NCBI GenBank assembly: GCA_002010665.1
Contig: MTON01000005.1
Location: 1,116 to 65,115 of the forward strand
Direction: 5' to 3'
Source of the DNA: Candidatus Aminicenantes bacterium JdFR-78
Lineage (GTDB): Bacteria; Acidobacteriota; Aminicenantia; JdFR-78
DNA: 64,000 nucleotides
Shown here: in pieces, positions 18,459-29,115 of the stretch
Position numbering within the stretch: position 1 is the stretch's first letter
Layout of the letters: every line of letters begins with the position of its first letter
Position numbers and translations under genes: made by a program
The notes under the pieces: model-generated
Told to the model about the DNA's origin: nothing
The model's input: the letters and a program-made list of their open reading frames with translations, nothing else
Databases searched by the model: none

Positions 18459-18882
18459 AACCTTTCTAATAGGCATTTTAATTGCTGTTCTGTATATTGA
18501 AATATTTGACATTTATCCTGGAGGCATAATAGTTCCTGCATATATAGCATTATACCTTGAAGAGCCTCTAAGAATTCTCATAACAATTAGCATTGCATTA
18601 TTAAGCCTTCTCACATATAAGTTTCTTTCGAAATTTCTTATTCTTTTTGGAAAGAGAAGATTCGTTATGATTATTCTCCTCGGCACTATCTGGTCTCAGA
18701 TTCTATCACTTCTCTTTCCCTATTTTCACATTAATTCTATTGAACTAAAAGCTATTGGGTGGTTGATTCCAGGACTCTTAGCTAACAATCTTGAAAGACA
18801 GGATATCATTTTGACTTTAGCTTCGATGTTTACTGTTTCAATATTTACCTACTTTCTTGTAAAAATTATTTTCCTATTATGA
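18448..18882 (+). CDS. pgsC: Poly-gamma-glutamate biosynthesis membrane protein PgsC
   Basis: 144-residue polytopic membrane protein with four to five hydrophobic helices, close to the ~149 residues of PgsC/CapC. The N-terminus has the family pattern of a helix ending in YPGGIIVPAYIAL. It is the partner of PgsB in the membrane synthase complex. Its start lies inside the end of pgsB (11-nt overlap) and its stop is 1 nt before pgsW, indicating a tight operon. Confidence 0.9.
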   Translation: MFFETFLIGILIAVLYIEIFDIYPGGIIVPAYIALYLEEPLRILITISIALLSLLTYKFLSKFLILFGKRRFVMIILLGTIWSQILSLLFPYFHINSIELKAIGWLIPGLLANNLERQDIILTLASMFTVSIFTYFLVKIIFLL

Positions 18883-18883
18883 A

Positions 18884-19966
18884 ATGAGAAGAATGTACAG
18901 GAAACCCTTAAAAAATAAAAAAACAATAATTCTACTTTTCTCTTTAAGTCTTATCTTTTTCATTCTTACAAAATATTATTCTTATAGAGAAGGAAGCGAT
19001 TACGACATGATAAAGGCATCTGAGATAATGTTGAGGGCAATGGAAACAATAAAAAACTGCAGGAAAGTGAAAGGAATTCCATTTGATGAAAATGTAGATA
19101 TAAACAAAACAGGCTTAATTGGGATTAAATACTCTTCAATAACCACTTCAATTGGAAATCTTGAAGCAAAAAGAACAACAACAAATCCTAACTTTGCAGG
19201 ATTGATTATTTTTTTATTAAAGCGAATAGGCATAAAAAATGGGGATACAATAGCAGTAGGAGCATCAGGTTCCTTCCCAGCCTTAATTATTGCTGTCCTG
19301 TCTGCTTCAAAAGTTATGAATTTAAAACCTCTTATAATTTTCTCAATCGGGGCATCCCAATGGGGGGCAAATATCCCTGAATTTAATATGCTTGATATTT
19401 TTGATTGTCTTCTAAAAAAGAGAATATTCAATGTAAAACCAATTGCTGTTTCTCTCGGAGGAGAAAAAGATATAGGAGAAAATATGAATCCTAAAATACG
19501 AAATTTGATTTCAGAGAAGATTAAAGAAAAAGATATTTATTTTATTTATGAATCCTGTTTGAGAAAGAATGTAAGGATAAGAATGAATTTATATAAAAAG
19601 ATAGCTGGAGAAAATGAGATAAAGGCTTTTATAAATATTGGAGGGAATTGGGCAAATATGGGTGAAGATTCAGAAATTTTGAAATTGAAACCAGGAATTG
19701 TGAGAATTAAGAAATTCCCTCCAATTGAAAAAAGAGGGATAATCCATGAAGTGGCTTTGAATAAAACTCCAATAATTCATCTCTTAAATATAAAGGGGCT
19801 TGTTGAAAAATATGAACTTCCCTGGGATCCAATTCCTCTTCCTAAACCAGGTGAGGGAAGAATGTATCAAATTGCTAAAATTAGCCGGCCTTCTTTTCTA
19901 ATTATTATTGCAATATATTTATTTTTTATGATTCTTACTTTATTTTTTAGGAATAAAATCAAATAA
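18884..19966 (+). CDS. pgsW: Poly-gamma-glutamate system protein PgsW
   Basis: 360-residue protein with an N-terminal membrane anchor, a long extracytoplasmic domain and a second hydrophobic helix at the C-terminus (FLIIIAIYLFFMILTLFF). The central region (ITTSIGNLEAKRTTTNPNF, then VGASGSFPAL and SIGASQWGAN) matches the family annotated as poly-gamma-glutamate system protein, found next to pgsB and pgsC in several diderm bacteria. Its biochemical role is unknown to me. It may replace the CapA/PgsA component, which is absent here. Confidence 0.82.
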   Translation: MRRMYRKPLKNKKTIILLFSLSLIFFILTKYYSYREGSDYDMIKASEIMLRAMETIKNCRKVKGIPFDENVDINKTGLIGIKYSSITTSIGNLEAKRTTTNPNFAGLIIFLLKRIGIKNGDTIAVGASGSFPALIIAVLSASKVMNLKPLIIFSIGASQWGANIPEFNMLDIFDCLLKKRIFNVKPIAVSLGGEKDIGENMNPKIRNLISEKIKEKDIYFIYESCLRKNVRIRMNLYKKIAGENEIKAFINIGGNWANMGEDSEILKLKPGIVRIKKFPPIEKRGIIHEVALNKTPIIHLLNIKGLVEKYELPWDPIPLPKPGEGRMYQIAKISRPSFLIIIAIYLFFMILTLFFRNKIK

Positions 19967-20022
19967 AATTTTAAAAATTTCCGACATATATATGAAAGGA
20001 ACAAATCAAGGAGAGTCAAAAA

Positions 20023-21264
20023 ATGAAGAATTATCAAAGATTATTACTATTATTATTTATATTGCTTTTAAATGGCTACTTTTTTAAAAGCACATTTGCT
20101 CAGGAAAAAGAAGTTAAATGGAATGGAAAAATAGAATATAAAAATAGAATTAGAATAATCAAAAATCCAAAATGTCCCCTTTTTGGAAAAATCAAGTTTG
20201 ATTTAAAAGAAGATTTGAGCATTGGAGGCAAAGAGGGGGAAAATTTTATGTTTTATAGAGGTGTTAAAATCGGAGTAGATAATGAAGATAATATTTATAT
20301 TCTTGACCTGGGGAACTGCAGGGTTCAGAAATTTGACGAAAAAGGAAATTTTATTAAAACAATTGGAGGGAAAGGACAAGGCCCTGGCGAGTTTGAACAA
20401 CCAACAGACATTTATATAGATAAAAATATTTATATTATGGAGTCTTTCAATAGAAAGCTTCATATATATGATAACAACGGAAATTTCATAGAAACTATTA
20501 AATTCACTAATTATGTTAATTATTTAAGTGAAAAAACTGAAGGCTATTTCATAGCTAAAATTACCTCTTATAAAAAAGAAGGTCGTTTTATTGAGATAGT
20601 TCTTATGAATTCAAACGGGAAAATAAGCAAAGTGATAGCAAGTTTTCCTTTTCCCATAAGAGTAATAAGAAAAAAGGGTGTAGTTTTTGGAACTGTAAAT
20701 CCTTATGAGCCTTATATTTATTTTTCTCCATTGAAAAGCGGTAAAGGAATTTATGGCTATTCCCTAAATTACAAATTATTTGTAATTAATGCAGAGGGAA
20801 AAATTGAATTTATAATAGAAAAAGGTGAATCACCTGTACCGATTACAAAAAAAGAAAAGAATAAAATAATAATGGACAAGTACTTGTCATTACAAGATTT
20901 ACTTCGCAAAAGCAAAAGAAAAGGTATTGAATTATCAAGAAGAGATATAAAGCGCTTGTTATTTTTTCCAAAACATAGACCTTTTTATAGAAAAATTTTA
21001 AGTGATGAATTGGATAATATCTATGTGAAAAGGATTGAATCTGTCCTTAAAAAGCAAAAGTTTATTACTTTTGATTTTTTTAATTCAAAAGGTATTTATC
21101 TCTATGAAATAAAAACCTCAGAGGAGCCTGATATTATTAAAAATGGATATCTTTATAATTATATTCAGGATGATATGGGCTATATTAAAATTAAAAGATA
21201 TAAAATTAAAAACTGGGAAAAAATTAGAAATTATTCTTCCTTTTTACCTAAATCTTACAAATAA
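20023..21264 (+). CDS. Exported 6-bladed beta-propeller (NHL-like) protein
   Basis: 413 residues with a signal peptide ending STFA/QE, then NHL-type repeats: 'DNIYILDLGNCRVQKFDEKGNF' is split here as DNIYILD and RVQKFDEKGNF, followed by GKGQGPGEFEQPTDI, which is the classic propeller-blade linker. The family is abundant in Bacteroidota and candidate phyla such as Aminicenantes and is annotated only by fold; ligand unknown. A good ribosome site (AAGGAGAG) precedes the ATG. It follows pgsW by 56 nt and may be read from the same transcript. Confidence 0.82.
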   Translation: MKNYQRLLLLLFILLLNGYFFKSTFAQEKEVKWNGKIEYKNRIRIIKNPKCPLFGKIKFDLKEDLSIGGKEGENFMFYRGVKIGVDNEDNIYILDLGNCRVQKFDEKGNFIKTIGGKGQGPGEFEQPTDIYIDKNIYIMESFNRKLHIYDNNGNFIETIKFTNYVNYLSEKTEGYFIAKITSYKKEGRFIEIVLMNSNGKISKVIASFPFPIRVIRKKGVVFGTVNPYEPYIYFSPLKSGKGIYGYSLNYKLFVINAEGKIEFIIEKGESPVPITKKEKNKIIMDKYLSLQDLLRKSKRKGIELSRRDIKRLLFFPKHRPFYRKILSDELDNIYVKRIESVLKKQKFITFDFFNSKGIYLYEIKTSEEPDIIKNGYLYNYIQDDMGYIKIKRYKIKNWEKIRNYSSFLPKSYK

Positions 21265-21270
21265 TTTTCA

Positions 21271-22176
21271 TTATTTATTATTAATACTGAAAACAGCTGT
21301 AATGAAGCGATTTATATCTAAAATATTATCAGCTTCAACAAGAATAGTTTTTCCTCCGATTCTCTTTACCCAAGGTAAATAACTGAAAGCTTCCGCATCA
21401 TAGGTATGTTTAAAAGTCAGTTCCATACGAATTGGTGGTTTAATCACATAAGGTTTAAATTCCTTTATTCTCTGAACCGCTTTCTTGCATTTTTCCTTTA
21501 TCTCTTGACAGATTAATTCAGGATGACGGAATTTGGCAGAATAGTAACCAAGGGACTCTTTGGTAATAACTGTTTCAATATTTCCAAATTCAGCCAGTGC
21601 CTCTTTGACTACATTCTGATCTCCAGCAACCATTATAATTGGGACCCCAAAATGTCCAGCGACAGATGCATTAAAAATCGCTTCTGAAACTACCTTTCCA
21701 TTAATTTTTAATTCAGAAAATTTTGAACCCCATATAGTATGTGAGAGATTTGCATTAGGAGTTCCTTCCTTTGCATGATATCCAATGAAAATTACTCCAT
21801 CATAGGAACTGTCAATCCCTTCCATTTGAAGTAGACCCCTTGGAAAGCCTCTTATAAGGAATGCGGATTTATTAAGCTCTTCGGGTATTAAACTCTGTGC
21901 ATTCCCGTGAGAATCAGCAACTACAATTTCTCCTGCACCTGCTTCAAGACAGCCTTCGATTGCAGCATTTACTTCAGCTGTCATAAATTTTCTTCCCCTT
22001 TCATACTCAAATTTACCAGGGCCAAGTTGAGCTGATGTCACAATATCTCCAATTCCTTCCATATCAACTGAAATGTAAATTTTTGGCTTAGTTTTTTCTT
22101 TAGCAGAAAGATTAAATACAAGACAAAATCCCAAAAGCACAAAAATTAAAATCACACGAATCAGTTTTTTATTCAT
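21271..22176 (-). CDS. Exported M55-family (DppA-like) D-aminopeptidase
   Basis: 301-residue metallopeptidase of the DppA family. Zinc-ligand motifs are visible: SVDMEGIGD near the N-terminus, DSHGNAQ around residue 90, and GYHA further on. The reference Bacillus DppA is a cytosolic D-Ala-D-Ala aminopeptidase, whereas this one has a signal peptide (VILIFVLLGFCLVFNLSA), so it should act in the periplasm or outside, perhaps on D-amino-acid peptides from cell wall. GAGGAGGA precedes the ATG. It converges with the propeller gene with only 6 nt between them. Confidence 0.88.
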   Translation of the reverse strand: MNKKLIRVILIFVLLGFCLVFNLSAKEKTKPKIYISVDMEGIGDIVTSAQLGPGKFEYERGRKFMTAEVNAAIEGCLEAGAGEIVVADSHGNAQSLIPEELNKSAFLIRGFPRGLLQMEGIDSSYDGVIFIGYHAKEGTPNANLSHTIWGSKFSELKINGKVVSEAIFNASVAGHFGVPIIMVAGDQNVVKEALAEFGNIETVITKESLGYYSAKFRHPELICQEIKEKCKKAVQRIKEFKPYVIKPPIRMELTFKHTYDAEAFSYLPWVKRIGGKTILVEADNILDINRFITAVFSINNK

Positions 22177-22300
22177 TTCCTATCCTCCTCTCTTTATTCA
22201 ATAATAAACTATTAACACGACTGAAAATTTAAGGTCAATCTATTTTTCAAATTTATCTTTAATTTTAGGGAGGAAATATTTGAACAAAGAATCGGTAATA

Positions 22301-22407
22301 TGTCAAAATGCCGGCTGTCTCAAGGGGGGTGATTTAAGGGTGGGAGCTCTCTCCAGCCGGCACAAGAGAGCCATTAATATGTATAATAAATTTTTGCCAT
22401 TTTGACA
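22301..22407. other. GC-rich nested inverted-repeat element in a 346-nt intergenic region
   Basis: This is the only protein-free stretch above 300 nt apart from the tRNA region. An outer 10-bp inverted repeat, TGTCAAAATG (22301-22310) and CATTTTGACA (22398-22407), encloses a GC-rich core in otherwise AT-rich DNA. In the core, TGCCGGCTG (22309-22317) is complementary to CAGCCGGCA (22354-22362), and GCTCTC (22346-22351) to GAGAGC (22366-22371). The two stems interleave, as in an H-type pseudoknot. It lies upstream of both the dppA-like and lacZ candidate promoters, so it is not in either leader. I match it to no known riboswitch or ribozyme; it could be a small RNA or a DNA regulatory site. Confidence 0.55.
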
Positions 22408-22451
22408 AGAGTAGAGCTTTTTAAAACCTTCGGAATAGAGAGAAATTTTAG

Positions 22452-22480
22452 TTGAATATGGAAAGCTAAATTTATATATT
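22452..22480 (+). promoter_or_regulatory. Candidate lacZ promoter
   Basis: -35 TTGAAT (22452-22457), a 17-nt spacer and -10 TATATT (22475-22480). The leader would be about 36 nt and contains the GGAG ribosome site of lacZ. Confidence 0.55.
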
Positions 22481-22510
22481 TATGCTGAAGATTAAATTGG
22501 ATTTTAATGA

Positions 22511-25705
<3,195 letters not shown>

Positions 25706-25763
25706 ATTGAAAAAATGAAAAGGGTAAATTTAATTTTATAATTAAAATAGAGGGGGTGAGAAA

Positions 25764-26237
25764 ATGAAATTGTTTTTGGTTCAACATGCGGAAGCAAAAC
25801 CCAAAGAGGAAGACCCAGAGAGATCTCTTTCTGAAAAAGGCCGAAATGAGATAAAGAAGGTGGCTACTTTTCTTAAAAAGCAGGGGATTATAAAAGTCAA
25901 TAAAATCATACATAGTAGAAAAACAAGGGCAAAACAAACCGCTGAGATTCTGGCTGAATATCTTAGCCCAACCGCAGATATTGAGGAGGAGGAAAATTTG
26001 GAGCCTCTCGCAGATCCATTGATATGGGCGAAGAAATTGGAAGGGATGAATGAGAATATTATGCTCGTCGGACATTTACCCCATTTAAGTAAACTTTCAG
26101 CCTATTTGTTATGTGGGAATGGGAACAATGAAATTATAAAATTTCAAATGGGCGGGATTGTGTGTCTTGATAGAATAAGCGGAGGAAATTGGGTACTGGA
26201 ATGGATGATAATTCCTGACTTGTTAAAAAATTTTTAA
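25764..26237 (+). CDS. sixA: SixA-like phosphohistidine phosphatase
   Basis: 157-residue histidine-phosphatase-superfamily protein, cytosolic, removing phosphate from phosphohistidine in phosphorelay or PTS proteins. The catalytic His is in LVQHAEAKP at residues 5-13 and the second His in LVGHLPHLS. The usual Arg-His-Gly is Gln-His-Ala here, which also occurs in other SixA-like sequences, but the Arg normally contacts phosphate. A GAGGGGG ribosome site precedes the ATG. It converges with thyX, with 3 nt between stops. Confidence 0.85.
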   Translation: MKLFLVQHAEAKPKEEDPERSLSEKGRNEIKKVATFLKKQGIIKVNKIIHSRKTRAKQTAEILAEYLSPTADIEEEENLEPLADPLIWAKKLEGMNENIMLVGHLPHLSKLSAYLLCGNGNNEIIKFQMGGIVCLDRISGGNWVLEWMIIPDLLKNF

Positions 26238-26240
26238 AAT

Positions 26241-27785
26241 TTATTTTTCGAATAATTTTTTAAATTTTTCTTCAAATTTATCCTTTCCAGTTGCAAGTAT
26301 AAAAATAAGAGGCATCTTTTCTTTTGCTAATTCAATCATTTTTTGAGCCTTTTCCCTTATCTCCCATTGAGCTTCTTTATCAGCTCTAAGTCTTGAAATA
26401 TGATATAATTCTCTTGCATTCACCTTTAATAAAATTCTTCTTTTATGAGAATTAGTTAAAATATAAGGAGCAATTAATGGATTATACTTTTCAATTCTAT
26501 AAAAAACTTCATTTGTTTTTTCAATTAATTCGCAAAAATCTTTTTCTAAACCACAATCCTTTATAGAGGTAGGAATCACAAATCCAAGTTCTGGATTATA
26601 ATCTTGCTTTATAATAGTTGCCATTCTATGTCTTTTTAATTGGGCAAAACATGAAGCACTCATTATCAATTCAAATATCAGATCTACATTTTCAAATTCT
26701 CTCAGCACTGCATCATAACTTTTCATATATTTAAAAGAGGTTTTTATAAACTCCCTTTTTTGTTCCCTACTCATTGTTCTCGCGAGAAAGAGACACTCAT
26801 TCATGGACTTTTGAGTGGAGGAGTGGAGTAAAGAAGCAATTATTATATCTTCACCTTGTTCTGTCCACGAAATAAGTTTAACATCTTCAGAATTTTTAGA
26901 TTTATACTTTAATTCTAAATTTTTGATAATTTCCTGAGCCTTTTCCCTTAGTTCTGGATAGGTTTTTTTGAAGTATTCGGTGGGCTGTGTATATTTAATC
27001 ACAGATGGTGCAATTCCCTGAATTTCCTGGAATATTTTCTCACCCAGTTCTTTTATTTCAGATATTGGACTGGAAAGGAACCTTCTTATCATTAATTCCA
27101 GATTGCGAGCATTAACTGTTGCTCCTAACTGAGTTTGGGTGGCTAAAGAAATGCAGTATCGGGCATCTTCCTTAGCTAAATTTTCAATCTTACTCTTCTC
27201 TTTACTATTCGCTATCTTATCAGAATACTTTTCATAAAAATATTCTTTTAATTTTTTAAAAAAGGTATTATAGGCTCTATTCTGCAATTCTATTGTTTCT
27301 TTAAAAGGCTTAAGAAGAGAACTCCCCTTTAATTCCTCAGGAATTGTATAGTCATTTTCAAATAGAACATATCTTTGGGATTTTTCAGTGAAGGAGCAGA
27401 GACGATATTTTTCTATTTCCTCCACCGCATATCTCGAAACTCCGATTATGTCTAAATTAAAAACAGCATGTTCAGCAATAGATGAATGACCTAAACCAAA
27501 AATAATATTGACATTTGATTTTCTAGCTCTTTCCACTTCTTTTCGAGCAATCTCTCGAAGTTCGTTTACTGGCCGTGGATCTCGACTTATCCGGGCGTAA
27601 GCTGCTGAAATTGTCTCTGGTGTGAGATTTTCTCTGTTAAGAAATTCATTAATTTTTTCCAGCAGATTTTCTTCTTTCTGCGTTCTCTCTCTGTTTTCTA
27701 AATAAGATGCTATCTCCTTTAGTAACCTTTTAATTTCTTCAATATTCTCTCTATCTAAGTTATAACCAGCTAAAATAACTCTCAA
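26241..27785 (-). CDS. thyX: Tandem ThyX-like flavin-dependent thymidylate synthase
   Basis: Flavin-dependent thymidylate synthase family, normally ~220-250 residues; this protein has 514 and carries two ThyX-like halves. The N-half has GHSSIAEH (residues 99-106) and R-x2-S-x-T-E-x-S-x-R-Y (residues 128-139), but the preceding Arg-His of the canonical RHR is Lys-Tyr. The C-half has an intact RHR (LKRHRMAT) but lacks the Ser-x-Asn-Glu-x-Ser that should follow. A similar two-domain form is known in Chlamydia. The start is TTG at 27785, after GGGAG. No thyA is visible in this window. Confidence 0.85.
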   Translation of the reverse strand: MRVILAGYNLDRENIEEIKRLLKEIASYLENRERTQKEENLLEKINEFLNRENLTPETISAAYARISRDPRPVNELREIARKEVERARKSNVNIIFGLGHSSIAEHAVFNLDIIGVSRYAVEEIEKYRLCSFTEKSQRYVLFENDYTIPEELKGSSLLKPFKETIELQNRAYNTFFKKLKEYFYEKYSDKIANSKEKSKIENLAKEDARYCISLATQTQLGATVNARNLELMIRRFLSSPISEIKELGEKIFQEIQGIAPSVIKYTQPTEYFKKTYPELREKAQEIIKNLELKYKSKNSEDVKLISWTEQGEDIIIASLLHSSTQKSMNECLFLARTMSREQKREFIKTSFKYMKSYDAVLREFENVDLIFELIMSASCFAQLKRHRMATIIKQDYNPELGFVIPTSIKDCGLEKDFCELIEKTNEVFYRIEKYNPLIAPYILTNSHKRRILLKVNARELYHISRLRADKEAQWEIREKAQKMIELAKEKMPLIFILATGKDKFEEKFKKLFEK

Positions 27786-27813
27786 ATTAATCTCCCTTTT
27801 TATTTTCCTTCTA

Positions 27814-27842
27814 ATTCTATATAAATATGGTTAAATTGACAA
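27814..27842 (-). promoter_or_regulatory. thyX promoter (-35 TTGTCA, -10 TAGAAT)
   Basis: On the minus strand, TTGTCA (27842-27837), a 17-nt spacer and TAGAAT (27819-27814). Its -35 box overlaps the -35 box of the divergent apgM promoter by five bases, so the two promoters should compete for polymerase. Confidence 0.6.
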
Positions 27843-27864
27843 TATCAAACCATTAATTTATGAT
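27836..27864 (+). promoter_or_regulatory. apgM promoter (-35 TTGACA, -10 TATGAT)
   Basis: TTGACA (27836-27841), a 17-nt spacer and TATGAT (27859-27864). The ATG begins 8 nt after the -10 box, so the start codon should be at or very near +1. Confidence 0.75.
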
Positions 27865-27872
27865 TAAAAGTT

Positions 27873-29075
27873 ATGGAAAGAGAAGAAATATTTAAAGAAA
27901 TAGCAATAAAAACCGATTCAAAAATAATTCTAATTGTTATAGATGGACTCGGAGGTCTTCCATCTAATGGAAAAACAGAGTTAGAGGTAGCAAAAACTCC
28001 AAACCTTGATAGATTAGCTCAGAAAAGTATCTGTGGTCTTTCTGATCCAGTGTTTATGGGAATTACTCCAGGAAGCGGTCCTGCTCACTTAGCTCTTTTT
28101 GGATATGACCCTACAAAATATATTCTCGGGAGAGGAATTCTCGAAGCTCTTGGGATTGGAGTAGAAGTTAGAGAAAAAGATATGGTAGCACGGGGAAATT
28201 TTGCTACTTTTAAAGATGGAATGATTATAGACCGCCGTGCAGGAAGAATCCCCACCGAAAAAAATAAAGAAATCTGTAAGCTTTTAAATCAAAATATAAA
28301 AGAAATCGAAAATATCAAAATTACGCTTTATCCAGGTAAAGAACACAGATTTGTTCTTAAATTAGAAGGAGATAATCTTTCAGATTATTTAACAGATGCT
28401 GATCCTCAAAAAGAAAATTTACCGATTAAATATACAAGCCCATTAAAGAAAGAAGCAGAATTCACTGCAAGAATAGTTAATAAGTTCATGGATAAGGCGA
28501 TGGAAGTCTTAAAAGATAGTTATCCTGCAAATGCTGTTCTTCTAAGGGGATTTTCAAAACTACCAAAAATACCCAATATGCAGGAATTATTTAAATTGAA
28601 TCCATTAGGTCTCGCCAATTATCCAATGTATAAAGGACTCGCTAGGCTTGTGGGAATGAAAGTTCTGGACAGTGGCCAGGATATAGAGAGTGGATTTAAA
28701 ATTTTAAAGGATAATTATCCTGATTATGATTTTTTCTATTTCCATATAAAGAAAACAGATTCATATGGAGAAGATGGCAATTTTAAAGAAAAGGTTAGAT
28801 ATATAGAAAAAATAGATAAATTTATCCCGGATGTGCTTTCACTAAATCCGGATGTTCTTGTCATCACTTCAGATCACTCAACTCCCTCCCTTTTAAAATC
28901 CCATTCCTGGCATCCCAATCCTTTTTTACTTTATTCTAAAAATCTGATCCCTGATAAAGTCCAAAAATTTACAGAATTAGAATGCGCTCAAGGAATGCTT
29001 GGTAGGTTTCAGGCAATAAATGCCCTTCCTCTTATGTTAGCTCATGCCCTTAAATTAAAAAAATTTGGAGCATAA
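27873..29075 (+). CDS. apgM: Archaeal-type 2,3-bisphosphoglycerate-independent phosphoglycerate mutase
   Basis: Interconverts 3- and 2-phosphoglycerate in glycolysis and gluconeogenesis, without a bisphosphoglycerate cofactor. The 400 residues have the alkaline-phosphatase-superfamily metal site at LIVIDGLGGLP, then NLDRLA and the PGSGPAHLALFGYDP segment with the nucleophilic Ser. Late metal ligands are in TSDHSTP and HSWHPNP. The length and motifs match the ApgM family of archaea and some bacteria rather than GpmI (~510 residues). There is no Shine-Dalgarno; the promoter abuts the ATG. Confidence 0.94.
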   Translation: MEREEIFKEIAIKTDSKIILIVIDGLGGLPSNGKTELEVAKTPNLDRLAQKSICGLSDPVFMGITPGSGPAHLALFGYDPTKYILGRGILEALGIGVEVREKDMVARGNFATFKDGMIIDRRAGRIPTEKNKEICKLLNQNIKEIENIKITLYPGKEHRFVLKLEGDNLSDYLTDADPQKENLPIKYTSPLKKEAEFTARIVNKFMDKAMEVLKDSYPANAVLLRGFSKLPKIPNMQELFKLNPLGLANYPMYKGLARLVGMKVLDSGQDIESGFKILKDNYPDYDFFYFHIKKTDSYGEDGNFKEKVRYIEKIDKFIPDVLSLNPDVLVITSDHSTPSLLKSHSWHPNPFLLYSKNLIPDKVQKFTELECAQGMLGRFQAINALPLMLAHALKLKKFGA

Positions 29076-29115
29076 AATTACTGGAGAAATAAATCAATTT
29101 AAAAGGAGTATATTA

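Noticed and set aside
22301-22407. Reading the GC-rich element as a riboswitch for lacZ or the DppA-like gene
   Set aside because: It lies upstream of both candidate promoters, so it would not be in either mRNA leader, and it matches no known riboswitch consensus.
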